A stretch of 64,000 bases of DNA from an uncultured Gammaproteobacteria bacterium (lineage in GTDB: Bacteria; Pseudomonadota; Gammaproteobacteria; Pseudomonadales; Ketobacteraceae). The notes beneath the pieces are model-generated. The model was not told the DNA's origin, did not search any database, and saw nothing but the letters and a program-made list of their open reading frames with translations. The stretch lies in NCBI GenBank assembly GCA_913063125.1, contig CAJXZM010000002.1, positions 1 through 64,000 of the forward strand, given 5' to 3'. This document shows, piece after piece, positions 54,763 to 64,000 of the stretch (its first letter is position 1; the number at the start of each line of letters is the position of its first letter). The position numbers were made by a program, and so were the translations under genes.

Positions 54763-56217
54763 CTATTTATTTAGTACGCTTTTCAATTCGTCTTTGTGAA
54801 ATATCATATAAAAAAGACCAATATAACTAGCACCGACTAATATTTTTGCCATGAGTATTACAAATACAGACACATTATATTTATAGAGCTCCATATTTAA
54901 AACGAATAGAATGAACCACATAAATAGTGAAACAAAAAATGAGGGGGACCAACAATAAACAACGCTCAGTTCCGTGCTGAATTTTTTCCTTACCCTAATT
55001 AACACCAGTAAAAATGCGATCATAAAGCCAATGACCCATGCTAATGCAGTATAAACAATACCAAATTGCACCCCGATACATAATGCAACAATAACTGTAA
55101 AACAGATCATTACTGTATTTTCGATAGCAAACCTTGGTTCATTCATGGCTATAACAAAGTTATATATAACTGCATTGATCATCCTAAAGGGGAATACAAA
55201 TGCAAAAATTGTGATTATTGTGGCAGCTTCCAGCCACTTTTCTCCTACGAAAATAACAATCACTTCATTTGCTACAGCAGATATACCTAGAAATATGGGA
55301 AAAACAATTAGAGACAGGAGCTTAATCGAGCGCCCTAGATAGTATTTACTGGCAGCAAGGTCGTCATTTACTTTCGAAAACGCTGAGAAACCCACTTGAT
55401 TTAGAATTGCTGACGCCTTGGTCATTGGCATAGAAGCAATTTCTACCCCGACATTATAGATACCTAACTGCTGTATCCCCAAAACCTTACCAACTATGAT
55501 GGTATCAAGCTTATTATAGGAAAACCAAATCAATTCATTGAGCTGTATTTTGTACGAGAATGACAGGACTGCCTTTAGAGAATCAAATCCAAATGCAAGA
55601 TTATATTTGTTTTTATTCACACAATTCAGCAAAAGTGTTCTAATAAACAATTCCGCCGTAAACGAATAAACGAGCGCCCAATAACCTGCGCCAGAGTATG
55701 CGAAGTATAATGCAACAGCAGCAGCAACTAGTGCCGATGTACTCTCACATATCGCTTTAGCTTTAAAATTCATCGCTATATTGAGATAAGCGTTTGGGAT
55801 AATACAAAAACTATTAAGGGGTGTAATTACTGCCATCGCATAAATCACATTTTCAATTTGTAAATTCTGATAAAAAACAGAGATTTGCTGTGCGAACAAT
55901 GAAATTACAAGCCCTATAGTTATGTATAGAGCAAGTGAAAGTGTAAAAAGTTGGCTGCAGACTTTCTTATCGAGTTCCTGCGCCCTTACCAACGAGGTAA
56001 CAAACCCATTTACAGTGAATATTGTAATAAACGTAAAAAAAACAGAGGTTATAGCAATTAGGCCATAATCTTCTGGCGTCAAAATACGAATAACTAGGAA
56101 TGTTGAAGTCCAGGAAAAAAGCTGTACTAGCAATTTGCTTAGTGCCGACCACTTTAAACCTGAAAGTACCTTTGACTTAATATCCAAGCTTTCTTCCAAA
56201 CCACCCAAACAAAACAT
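54763..56217 (-). CDS. Polysaccharide flippase, Wzx/MOP type (second)
   Basis: A 484-residue polytopic exporter. The N-terminal part reads SGLKWSALSKLLVQLFSW and ILTPEDYGLIAITSVFFTF, the WzxC-like pattern. About 12-14 helices follow. The frame opens with ATG at 56217. A TTG at 56184, preceded by GGAAG, would give the shorter start usual in homologues, so the first 11 residues are uncertain. It heads a run flippase-alr-AsnB-like on the minus strand, a possible separate modification-and-export module. Confidence 0.87.
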   Translation of the reverse strand: MFCLGGLEESLDIKSKVLSGLKWSALSKLLVQLFSWTSTFLVIRILTPEDYGLIAITSVFFTFITIFTVNGFVTSLVRAQELDKKVCSQLFTLSLALYITIGLVISLFAQQISVFYQNLQIENVIYAMAVITPLNSFCIIPNAYLNIAMNFKAKAICESTSALVAAAVALYFAYSGAGYWALVYSFTAELFIRTLLLNCVNKNKYNLAFGFDSLKAVLSFSYKIQLNELIWFSYNKLDTIIVGKVLGIQQLGIYNVGVEIASMPMTKASAILNQVGFSAFSKVNDDLAASKYYLGRSIKLLSLIVFPIFLGISAVANEVIVIFVGEKWLEAATIITIFAFVFPFRMINAVIYNFVIAMNEPRFAIENTVMICFTVIVALCIGVQFGIVYTALAWVIGFMIAFLLVLIRVRKKFSTELSVVYCWSPSFFVSLFMWFILFVLNMELYKYNVSVFVILMAKILVGASYIGLFYMIFHKDELKSVLNK

Positions 56218-56422
56218 CTAACACTTTATACCCTCCCAAATTATAAAGGAGACTTACACTATCTAAGCAACTTCTCAATAAGATAGGGCGACAATAAGTC
56301 TTTTCCGGGAGGTTGTACCATAAAAAGCGTTTAAATTCAAAAAAACAGTGGATATAAGGGGCATCAAATGGTTCGCCCCTCCCCTTATTATATGTAGATT
56401 ATAATAAATACTATATAGAATC

Positions 56423-57781
56423 CTATTTTATCGAAACATTAGTGGGTGATTCGGGTGAGCTCTGAGCATCGGGGTCACTAGAAGTGTCCAAATAATAATC
56501 TATTACCTTTATGTGATTACTTTGGGCCGAATGGCCATCCCCCTTATTCCAAGGCCACTTCGTTCCAACATGCCCCCCAGCAACAGAAACATCTTTTATT
56601 GCAAAGTACATCTGGCTATTTGCAGCCTCTGTATCATCTGGGATTTTGAATCTGGTCCAGGCATTAGAAGTCCACGCATCCGACCTTCTAATTAATGTAT
56701 CACCACCCTCTCCTGCATGCTCCGGCCCACCATAAAACATGGGTGAAATAGGTGTAGCATTCTCAAAATTAGCATTGGTTATCGGTGAAGTTGACCAGCG
56801 TATATCGTAAGTTGAATTACTGTCATCATTATAGCTAGTGTAAGAACGATCATGAAATCCTACTTCCCAACTATCTGTAGCAGGCCAATACCCCACCCAA
56901 AGAGAGGAAATTGAAATATCATTCTGATTGGGTTCTACCGTATCTTTTGTACTATAGTATTCGAGCTCGTCTATACGGTAATTTGTTTTTTGAGCTTGAG
57001 GGTAGCGTATTTCCATATAAAATTGGTGAATATGCTCAAAGTAGTTTTTACCATCAGAAGCAAGTGCAGGATTATTCTCAGGCGCCCCCTCTCCTCTTCG
57101 GTGCTGAGGATGTTGGTCCAACAGTACATGTACCCATCCACCATTATTCACTGCAAGGTAGTGATAGTAATGTTGATTCCCCGGTCCCTCATAAGGACAA
57201 CCATCGCCAGAACCATAGGTTGGTGATCCTGGGTCCCAACACAGATAAGTTCCAATATGGAAATTATTCGTAATACTACCTTTCCCACCATCATCGTTAA
57301 GTGGAGACACCCCCTCCGTCTTTAAATAAAAACTCATGCGATCCGTATTTTCGTCTGTCACACCCCGCTCGGATAACGGTATCCCATCATACAAAAGCCA
57401 CCAACTACTTCGATGATCCGTACTTTGCTGTGTTTCTGTAACTATTAAGCTCCCCCCAGTGGTGGTCGAAGGAGCCCTAACGCTTGTCTCAATGTTTGCT
57501 GTATTGTCCTTACCATAATCTCCTTTGTTAAAAGATCGAGGTCCAGCCCCCCACGAGAAGGTCTGACCACCAAACAAGGGCCCATCAGGATCTAAAATCC
57601 ACCCTGGGTTACCGTAGACTAGGTCTTCACTCCAAGTCCACCCTGTCATACTTGTGTTTTCTCCAGAGTTCCAATCAAACAATGCCTTCGCATTTGGTGA
57701 AGCGGGCGCAGCCTGAAGATTAAGACTGCCCCCTATTAATGCGACTCCTAAACAACATGTGATTACACTATTCCTGCCCAT
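56423..57781 (-). CDS. Large secreted protein of unknown family
   Basis: A 452-residue exported protein with a Sec signal peptide (about residues 1-25, cleavage near LQAA). The mature part is rich in Trp, Tyr, Gly and Asp, for example GWTWSEDLVYGNPGW and YWPATDSWEVGFHDRSY. This is typical of beta-sandwich carbohydrate-binding or glycan-cleaving proteins. It has two cysteines near residue 190-200. It ends SPESPTNVSIK, which reads like the start of a fibronectin-III domain that is then cut short. No PEP-CTERM tail and no catalytic motif are recognised. It lies between a flippase and a transglutaminase-like gene. Polymer binding or trimming is a guess from context. Confidence 0.7.
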   Translation of the reverse strand: MGRNSVITCCLGVALIGGSLNLQAAPASPNAKALFDWNSGENTSMTGWTWSEDLVYGNPGWILDPDGPLFGGQTFSWGAGPRSFNKGDYGKDNTANIETSVRAPSTTTGGSLIVTETQQSTDHRSSWWLLYDGIPLSERGVTDENTDRMSFYLKTEGVSPLNDDGGKGSITNNFHIGTYLCWDPGSPTYGSGDGCPYEGPGNQHYYHYLAVNNGGWVHVLLDQHPQHRRGEGAPENNPALASDGKNYFEHIHQFYMEIRYPQAQKTNYRIDELEYYSTKDTVEPNQNDISISSLWVGYWPATDSWEVGFHDRSYTSYNDDSNSTYDIRWSTSPITNANFENATPISPMFYGGPEHAGEGGDTLIRRSDAWTSNAWTRFKIPDDTEAANSQMYFAIKDVSVAGGHVGTKWPWNKGDGHSAQSNHIKVIDYYLDTSSDPDAQSSPESPTNVSIK

Positions 57782-58013
57782 AATGACCTCTAAACTAGTA
57801 ACCCAAATTAACGCTGTGCACCGTATGTTTCATAGTAGTTTAGTATCGCGATATTCACTGCATTTGGCTAGAGCGATTTCGTCGCTTTTGTGCACCACCT
57901 CACCAATAACGTAGCTTAATTTCAAAACGGTATAACAAAAAGGTTATTGTGCTCTATTCCTATACGCCCTAGATATGACCTTAGGTATCTCTCATGCACT
58001 GCGGGCAGAGCTT

Positions 58014-58778
58014 TTAACTTACATCATATCTCTCTTGAAGGTATTTGCAAAAAGCATCAATTGCCATTCCATTTTCAACGCAATACACATCACAGGTATG
58101 TGAAAATACCATTATCGCCTTTTCCCCCACGTAACTATACCGATAGACAACTACCGCAAAAAAATAGTCGTCTATTGTACCATCCAGGTTTACTTTATTT
58201 TCAAACTGACCTCCCCCAGCAATGATATCACTCTTTGCATATTCCAGCGCTTCTGCTGCGCCTAAGGGCAGCTCCGTATTTTTGTCCAAATAACATGCAT
58301 TAAAGTCAGGGTCCTGCATTACCCATTTATTGAGGCATGTATCGTAATATTCGACAAGCGTATGCGACCTGGGCTCTCCCGCGACGATCTCAAAAATATC
58401 AATCACTCGACATGAATAGCCAAGCTGCTCAAGAAGTTGCCTTAACAAATAGGCTCGCGGGCCACAAGATAAGTGCGGTGGACGCTCTTTTACTTGAAAG
58501 TATTGCCAAACTTTAATGACAACTTTTGATAAATCAAATGCATAGCTGTCATGCTCTTTATCGATCAGGTGAATGCTATTTTCATTTACCCAATTACGTA
58601 CCTGCGTTGTATTTTCAAAGTCTGAAGAATTTGTATCAAGAATATCCGGCATCACCAAATATATATTGTTTAGTGCCTGCCTTGACCGAGGCGACTGTAG
58701 TGACAGAATCTGCTTCCAATAGCTAAGCTTACGCTTTAATGCATATATCATTACGCGTATTGGAGAGCCCCGCCTCAC
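58014..58778 (-). CDS. Transglutaminase-like cysteine protease-fold protein
   Basis: A 254-residue protein with a transglutaminase-core fold. The Cys-His-Asp triad is visible as LSCGPRAYLLRQLLEQLGY (Cys near 104), RSHTLVEYYD (His near 139) and MQDPDFN (Asp near 156). No clear signal peptide is present. The start is uncertain: GTG at 58778 or ATG at 58751. It begins just after the stop of the upstream glycosyltransferase, so the two are probably co-transcribed. Such domains act as proteases, amidases or cross-linking enzymes. Its target here is unknown. Confidence 0.75.
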   Translation of the reverse strand: MRRGSPIRVMIYALKRKLSYWKQILSLQSPRSRQALNNIYLVMPDILDTNSSDFENTTQVRNWVNENSIHLIDKEHDSYAFDLSKVVIKVWQYFQVKERPPHLSCGPRAYLLRQLLEQLGYSCRVIDIFEIVAGEPRSHTLVEYYDTCLNKWVMQDPDFNACYLDKNTELPLGAAEALEYAKSDIIAGGGQFENKVNLDGTIDDYFFAVVVYRYSYVGEKAIMVFSHTCDVYCVENGMAIDAFCKYLQERYDVS

Positions 58779-58781
58779 CCT

Positions 58782-59996
58782 TCAGGCTTCCAATACTTGA
58801 TGGTATACATCAATTACCTTGTCACCACACCATTCCCACGTATATTTTGAGAAGTTATCAGAACAAAGTTTGCGATCTGTCTCGCTTGAAAGCAATAGTA
58901 AAATACCATCACGTAATGCTTCGTGATCGTCAGGTGGCACACAAACACCCTGATCCGGTTCAGATTCAAGAACCTCTCTAGATGCACCAACGTCAGCAAC
59001 AACTGAAGGAGTGCCACATGCGAGCGCCTCAGTTAGCACATTGGGACTACCCTCTCCACGACTCGATAGGCAAAACACATCGGCAGCATTATACCAATAA
59101 GCTAAATCACTGTTGCTAATTTGACCTGGAAAGATGACGGTATCTTTTAGATTATGTTGATTTATAAGTGCCATAAGCTCCTGCGTATAATCACCTTCAT
59201 GGCCAACAGATCCACCTATATAGAACCTAATATTTTCAATTCCCTGGCTACGCTTAATATCAATTAGTGCTTTTATCGTTAAATCAAAACCTTTTCTGTG
59301 AATGATTGATCCGACTGAAAAAATTATTTTTTTGTCCTGCGGAATCGATAACTTTTCACGGCATAAATGTTGTTCTATATAGGTAAACCGCTCAGTGTCC
59401 ACCCCGTTGCGTATTGCCGTTAATACCGCGGCATTTTTAGCATGCATAGACGCTAGTCTCTCTAAATCCTCACTCACACCAATCAGGCCGTCAGTATGCT
59501 TCAAATGCTCTGCCACACAACGCTCACTGAAATTACCCTCCCCTAAATGGAGTGCTTCATTGCCTCTAATAGTGGTAATAAGTTTTGCTTTTAACCGCTG
59601 CTTCAGGTAAATACCTGTCGGCAAATCTGGAAAGGTCCAATGCAAATCAATAATATCGATAGGTTGTCCAAGAAGCTCCCTTTCATAGATTGTTTGAACT
59701 GCATTTTTATAGCTATTAATCTCTAGTGATTTAAAAAACTTAGGTATTGATAAAAACCTAGGGTGATAAACCTTTACCCCTTCAATAATTTCTTCACTAG
59801 GTATAGCTGAGTATTTTTTGTAGTGATCAAAAAAACGATAAAGAGGGAACCAAGGGATTGGGTTAATTACGGTAATATTAACTTTTTTTGCAATCGCCTT
59901 TATCCTGTTATGTACAAAAACCCCATGATTCGGGAATTCCGAATTCGGGTACAAGTAACTAAGAACCAACACATTCAATTTTGAGGAGCTACTCAT
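58782..59996 (-). CDS. Glycosyltransferase, GT4 type
   Basis: A 404-residue GT-B glycosyltransferase. The start MSSSSKLNVLVLSYLYPNSE is followed by NHGVFVHNRIKAIAKK. The donor side has IFSVGSIIHRKGFDLTIKAL, FYIGGSVGHEGDYTQEL and the E-x7-E motif RGEGSPNVLTEALACGTP near 321-338. It overlaps the 3' end of the downstream-named amidotransferase gene by eight bases, implying coupled translation. Similar enzymes sit in exosortase-A polysaccharide loci. Donor sugar unknown. Confidence 0.89.
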   Translation of the reverse strand: MSSSSKLNVLVLSYLYPNSEFPNHGVFVHNRIKAIAKKVNITVINPIPWFPLYRFFDHYKKYSAIPSEEIIEGVKVYHPRFLSIPKFFKSLEINSYKNAVQTIYERELLGQPIDIIDLHWTFPDLPTGIYLKQRLKAKLITTIRGNEALHLGEGNFSERCVAEHLKHTDGLIGVSEDLERLASMHAKNAAVLTAIRNGVDTERFTYIEQHLCREKLSIPQDKKIIFSVGSIIHRKGFDLTIKALIDIKRSQGIENIRFYIGGSVGHEGDYTQELMALINQHNLKDTVIFPGQISNSDLAYWYNAADVFCLSSRGEGSPNVLTEALACGTPSVVADVGASREVLESEPDQGVCVPPDDHEALRDGILLLLSSETDRKLCSDNFSKYTWEWCGDKVIDVYHQVLEA

Positions 59997-61917
59997 TAAT
60001 AAGGACCTCTACATCGTTATTTTTCATCCAGCGCTCTAACACAATAAGCTGCCAAAGCACGCGATGGTTATCGGCCCGGTCGTCGTAATGGTCATTTATT
60101 AGTTTTTCTATTGCGTCACGGGCTAATATCTGGTGTATACAGGCATCCTTAGCTAGCAATACATTAGTAACATATTCAGATAACTCATTTTGAAACATTA
60201 ATTTTAATGGAGTAGGAAACCCCATTTTTTTTCGATTGATAATAGAGTCAGGCAACAAGCCTTTCATTATGTGCTTCAGCAAAAACTTACTGGTACCATT
60301 CTTGATTTTGTATTTAGACGGAATTGTTGCTGCAAACTCAACTAAACGGTAATCCAAAAATGGAACCCGTAACTCCAACGACGAAGCCATACTCATGCGG
60401 TCTGCCTTAATTAACAAATCATCAACGAGCCATGTTTTTGTATCGAAGTACAGCATTCTCGAAAGTAGGTCCAACCCTTTAGTTTTAGCAAATAATTCAT
60501 TGATAAAGTTTCGCACAGGCGTTGATTTTAAACCAAACAATGCCTGTTTAACCTCATCTTTATAAAGATAATGCTTATATGTCTCGCCGTAAGAGGATAT
60601 TCCCCGATACCGTTGTTCGAAGGTTTGACTCGTAAGCATTAGATACTTACTTATTTTTGGCGCTATTTTATCAATGGCAGAACCAAGGCTACCTAAAAAC
60701 CCAGAAAAGCCACCACCAACAAGCGACCGGATTTTTTCAATAACACCCATGTATTGATAAAAATCATAGCCGCCAAATATCTCATCTGAACCTTCTCCAG
60801 ACAATACCACAGTGACTTCTTCCTTCGCTAGCTGTGACACATAATGTAATGAAATTGCTGCAGCTTCTGTAACTGGCTCGTCCATCAAACAAATATAACG
60901 TTCTATAAATTCTTTAAATTCTTTTGGGTCAACTTTTATCTCATGATGCTTGGTATTAAACTCATCAGATACCTGTCTAGCAAATTGAGACTCATCAAAT
61001 TCCTCACCAAAATCATAAGCCACAGAGAAAGTATTTAGGCAAGACTCAGTACCTTGACTAAGCAAAGCTACGACCGCGCTGGAATCAATTCCACCACTGA
61101 GAAAAACACCCAAAGGCACGTCACTTCTTAACCGCAGGTCAATAGCGCTTTTTAATAACTTGGTTGTCTCTGTTGCGTAATAATCTAACCCTTTATCTTC
61201 AGAGCCATCATTAAAATTAAGTTCCCAGTATTCGTTTACCTCAAAGCCCAGTTCACTCAAAGTACCGCAATGCCCAGGCAGTAACCGTTTAATGCCGTCA
61301 TGCAAAGTATTTTCGCCGGGCACATAGCCAAAGCTCATATACTGGTCAATTAAACTCATTTTTGTTTGCCAGGGTTTATCGATCGCAGATAAAATACCTT
61401 TAATTTCTGACGCAAAAACAAAATCACCTGCGTCAGTAATATGGTAATAAAACGGTTTTATGCCTAGCCTGTCTCTCGCAACAAAAAGCTCTTGAGAAGC
61501 GGCATCCCAAATCGCAAAAGCAAACATTCCGTTGAATTTATCCAGACAAGGCTTACCATAAAACTTATAGGCTTGTAGAATAACCTCAGTATCTGACTCT
61601 GTTTCGAACTCGACACCCTTTTCCTTTAGCTCTTCTCTTATTTCAATATAATTATAGATTTCACCGTTAAAAACAATGGAGTAATCAATAACTGAGTCCC
61701 CTCCAATGATTGCATAAGAGTGCATCGGTTGGTGGCCTGCGTGGCTCGTGTCAATAATACTTAATCTTTTATGAGCTAAAGCAACATCAGCAAATGGTGA
61801 TTTCCACGTGCCGTCGTCATCAGGGCCGCGATAGCCAAAAGTATCAATCATTCTTTTGACTGTTTGTTCGTCTGCGTATGTCGAGCTACGTCCGACAATT
61901 CCAGCTATTCCGCACAC
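59989..61917 (-). CDS. Glutamine-dependent asparagine-synthase-type amidotransferase
   Basis: A 642-residue class II amidotransferase. The start is GTG giving MCGIAGIVG with the nucleophile Cys2 intact. The glutaminase part has YRGPDDDGTW and FNGEIYNY. The synthetase part has PP-loop SGGIDSSAV (about 269-277) and LSGEGSDEIFGGYDF (about 374-388). In polysaccharide loci such enzymes convert uronic-acid carboxyls into amides rather than making free asparagine. AGGA lies about seven bases before the GTG. It follows another amidotransferase by 43 bp and overlaps a glycosyltransferase by eight bases. Confidence 0.9.
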   Translation of the reverse strand: MCGIAGIVGRSSTYADEQTVKRMIDTFGYRGPDDDGTWKSPFADVALAHKRLSIIDTSHAGHQPMHSYAIIGGDSVIDYSIVFNGEIYNYIEIREELKEKGVEFETESDTEVILQAYKFYGKPCLDKFNGMFAFAIWDAASQELFVARDRLGIKPFYYHITDAGDFVFASEIKGILSAIDKPWQTKMSLIDQYMSFGYVPGENTLHDGIKRLLPGHCGTLSELGFEVNEYWELNFNDGSEDKGLDYYATETTKLLKSAIDLRLRSDVPLGVFLSGGIDSSAVVALLSQGTESCLNTFSVAYDFGEEFDESQFARQVSDEFNTKHHEIKVDPKEFKEFIERYICLMDEPVTEAAAISLHYVSQLAKEEVTVVLSGEGSDEIFGGYDFYQYMGVIEKIRSLVGGGFSGFLGSLGSAIDKIAPKISKYLMLTSQTFEQRYRGISSYGETYKHYLYKDEVKQALFGLKSTPVRNFINELFAKTKGLDLLSRMLYFDTKTWLVDDLLIKADRMSMASSLELRVPFLDYRLVEFAATIPSKYKIKNGTSKFLLKHIMKGLLPDSIINRKKMGFPTPLKLMFQNELSEYVTNVLLAKDACIHQILARDAIEKLINDHYDDRADNHRVLWQLIVLERWMKNNDVEVLINE

Positions 61918-61960
61918 GTTAAATTCCTCATCATATTAATTAAAAAAGTAACCATTTACA

Positions 61961-63904
61961 CTAAACACCTAAATTGTTGTGCCAAACCTCAAAACAAACC
62001 AATAGCCATATGTTATTGGACAAATCGACTCTCCCTCTTCGATGCTTACACTCCCACCAAAGCTTTGTTACTTCATCAGTTTTAAAATAGCCACTTCGTG
62101 TTGTTTTTCCGTTTGCTAACAAATAGTGATCAACAAGATGAAATAAATCTGTCGTTAGCCATTCATACAATGGCACCGAGAACCCTTGTTTTGGCCGATT
62201 GACAAACATTGTGCCATATTTGTCCTTTAGTAGCTGTTTTAGCAGTATTTTTCTCTGATTTCCGTCGATTTTCATGCTGGTTGGTATAGAAAATGCGAAT
62301 TCTACTACACGATGATCTAACAGCGGTACTCTTACTTCCAAACCGTGTGCCATACTCATTCTGTCGACTTTGACCAAAACATCATCGATAAGATAAGACG
62401 TCAAATCAGCATATTGTGCATTTTTTATCTCGTCTTCACCAAATGGGCTTGCATTGTACAGGTCTCTAATACGGTTAGGCGGATAGGCTTTTCCCGTTAC
62501 TGTATCCTTTAATAAGCTTAACGCGTCGTCTGACAACAAACTCTTAGCCCAACCACACTGAAAAACAGATACAAGCGCATCGTGACGTTCCGCGAAAGAC
62601 CTGTCCAAGTTGGAAAAAAACAAACTGCCCCTTCGAGAATGACTGAGAGTTTTCCTCCCTATGGAGGCTACTAAGGATCGACCCTGGTGTGGCAATCTGT
62701 CATCAGCGGCTTTAAACTTCAATAACTCTGCGTACCAGTTATACCCAGCAAACAATTCGTCGCCACCATCCCCAGACAAGCATACTTTATAGCGCTTACT
62801 TGCGCTCTGGCTCAAATAATACATTGCGACAGCAGATGCATCAGCGAAAGGTTCATCAAAGTGACAAATAATGTGCTCGATATCATCACACATATCTGAA
62901 GGTACGTTTTCTTGGGAATACTGTATACCTAGAAGGCTGGCAACTTGGCTTGCATGTTTCGACTCATCAAATGCTACCTGTCCAAATTGAACGTTATGTG
63001 CAGAAATATCTGAATTATTCCTAGCCATTAAATCAACAACTAACGTTGAGTCAACCCCTCCACTAAGAAGCGCGCCAACGCCAACATCGACGTCACTCAC
63101 CATATGTGAGGATACAGCATCGGCTAAAAGAGCATGCAGCTCATCTCGTATCTGCGCTGCTTCGTTTAACGTTACGCTTGAAGAGTTTTGATCAGGCATT
63201 TCCGAACCTAGCTGCCAATAGAGTTGTTTATTCAACTGAATATTCTTATCTCTACCTAGCTTGACCGTTAAAATTGATCCCGCAGTTAACTTGTAGATAT
63301 CGTTATATACCGTGTGCTCTCCAGGGATATATCCATACCGACTGTAATCAAAGACGCCTTCAGTATTTATTTCTTTTTTGTATGCTGGATGACAATGAAT
63401 GCTCTTGATTTCAGAAGCAAAAATGAAATTATTTTCATCGTAGTAAAAATAAAAAGGTTTAATACCAAGCCGATCTCGCGCACAGATTAATGTTTGGTTA
63501 CGGGGATCCCACAAAGCACAGGCAAACATCCCAAGAAACTTCTCAAAACAGGCGTCGCCCCAATGTACATAACTCAGTAGTAATACTTCGGTATCTGACT
63601 CTGTGGTGAAATCATAGCCAACCGATACCAACTCAGATCTTAGTGCTTTATAATTATAGATTTCACCATTAAAAACCAACGTAACCCCAGAGGGCTTGTG
63701 TACTATTGGCTGCTGACCATGTAACGCATCAATGATCGCCAAACGCCTATGACCAAGCGCCACTCCAGCTGGCCAATCAACATAGTTTCCAGCACCATCA
63801 GGGCCCCGATGAGAAATAGCATCAGACATTTGGATAGTAATCGCTTCCGCGTGTTTTTTATCTCTCCATGAATGGGGTGAGATAGCACCACATATTCCAC
63901 ACAT
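61961..63904 (-). CDS. Exosortase-A-associated amidotransferase, asparagine-synthase type
   Basis: A 647-residue class II amidotransferase, start MCGICGAIS with Cys2 present. It has HRGPDGAGNY, FNGEIYNYKALR, PP-loop SGGVDSTLV (about 281-289) and LSGDGGDELFAGYNWY (about 380-395). It resembles the amidotransferase-1 group linked to exosortase A. It is clearly divergent from the other two asparagine-synthase homologues here. It ends 43 bp before the next amidotransferase gene and begins 8 bp after the stop of the truncated gene at the window edge. Confidence 0.9.
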   Translation of the reverse strand: MCGICGAISPHSWRDKKHAEAITIQMSDAISHRGPDGAGNYVDWPAGVALGHRRLAIIDALHGQQPIVHKPSGVTLVFNGEIYNYKALRSELVSVGYDFTTESDTEVLLLSYVHWGDACFEKFLGMFACALWDPRNQTLICARDRLGIKPFYFYYDENNFIFASEIKSIHCHPAYKKEINTEGVFDYSRYGYIPGEHTVYNDIYKLTAGSILTVKLGRDKNIQLNKQLYWQLGSEMPDQNSSSVTLNEAAQIRDELHALLADAVSSHMVSDVDVGVGALLSGGVDSTLVVDLMARNNSDISAHNVQFGQVAFDESKHASQVASLLGIQYSQENVPSDMCDDIEHIICHFDEPFADASAVAMYYLSQSASKRYKVCLSGDGGDELFAGYNWYAELLKFKAADDRLPHQGRSLVASIGRKTLSHSRRGSLFFSNLDRSFAERHDALVSVFQCGWAKSLLSDDALSLLKDTVTGKAYPPNRIRDLYNASPFGEDEIKNAQYADLTSYLIDDVLVKVDRMSMAHGLEVRVPLLDHRVVEFAFSIPTSMKIDGNQRKILLKQLLKDKYGTMFVNRPKQGFSVPLYEWLTTDLFHLVDHYLLANGKTTRSGYFKTDEVTKLWWECKHRRGRVDLSNNIWLLVCFEVWHNNLGV

Positions 63905-63912
63905 ACCCTTGG

Positions 63913-64000
63913 TTAACCTTTCGCCTGATTTAAAACCTGTTGAAACACATTTTCCAACATGCCCGCACCCACATCTCTATTGTAGCCCGAAGGGTCAAAG
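63913..64000 (-). CDS. 3' end of an unidentified gene at the window edge
   Basis: Only 28 residues and a stop are visible: FDPSGYNRDVGAGM then LENVFQQVLNQAKG. It is open to the right edge, and its stop lies 8 bp before the amidotransferase start, consistent with one operon. The C-terminal helix is like those of glycosyltransferases, but this is too short to assign. Confidence 0.55.
   Translation of the reverse strand, partial: FDPSGYNRDVGAGMLENVFQQVLNQAKG

Noticed and set aside
56340-56400. GGGGC/GCCCC inverted repeat downstream of the secreted-protein gene, considered as a terminator
   Set aside because: The stem is only about 5-6 bp with a long loop and no T-run on the relevant strand.
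57782-58013. Search for a sigma-54 promoter before the 452-residue secreted protein
   Set aside because: Candidate GC...CC pairs had 9-base rather than 10-base spacing and poor flanks, and the TGTCG-N6-TTTAC motif is absent.

Overview
The window looks like a chromosomal segment of a marine-type gammaproteobacterium. The base composition leans to AT, and the gene set includes a type II secretion locus with an ExeA/GspA-GspB pair, a methylmalonyl-CoA mutase branch, CidA/LrgB, and a PEP-CTERM/exosortase-A (XrtA) polysaccharide locus. I cannot name the genus. No tRNA, rRNA, CRISPR array, insertion sequence or phage gene was seen.

Layout. 1-7.9 kb is mixed: a truncated glutathione reductase, an OmpA-type lipoprotein, a 52-aa gene with its own terminator, an SDR enzyme, a cidA-lrgB pair, an exported MORN-repeat protein, an ABC1/UbiB-like kinase and a PilZ protein. 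8-18.6 kb is a minus-strand type II secretion cluster (gspE-F-G-H-I-J-K-L-M, then gspA-gspB) with no gspC, gspD or gspN beside it. 18.9-23.2 kb holds galE, a phosphopantetheinyl transferase, pgi and convergent galU. 23.3-27.1 kb holds methylmalonyl-CoA epimerase, the mutase and its MeaB GTPase.

From 27.2 kb to the right edge nearly everything fits an XrtA/PEP-CTERM exopolysaccharide system. It starts with a DUF1631 protein, the histidine kinase PrsK and the sigma-54 response regulator PrsR. Two PEP-CTERM proteins, UDP-glucose dehydrogenase, a very repetitive lipoprotein and the TPR lipoprotein PrsT follow, then WecC, WecB, a FemAB-like protein and glycosyltransferases. The last part has two flippases, two acyltransferases, alanine racemase, three asparagine-synthase-like amidotransferases, a transglutaminase-like protein and a large secreted protein of unknown family. 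The exosortase itself is not in the window and probably lies beyond the right edge, where a further gene is cut off.

How it works together (inference). Pgi, GalU, GalE, Ugd, WecB and WecC can supply UDP-glucose, UDP-galactose, UDP-glucuronate and UDP-ManNAcA. The glycosyltransferases and flippases would build and export a uronic-acid-rich polymer. The asparagine-synthase homologues could amidate its carboxyl groups and the acyltransferases could acylate it. PrsK/PrsR probably drives the PEP-CTERM genes: both have a sigma-54 -24/-12 element, and both carry the same upstream motif (TGTCG-N6-TTTAC) 70 and 79 bp before the -24 GG. The most unusual module is alanine racemase translationally coupled to an asparagine-synthase homologue that lacks the glutaminase cysteine. 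It may attach a D-amino acid rather than ammonia to the polymer.
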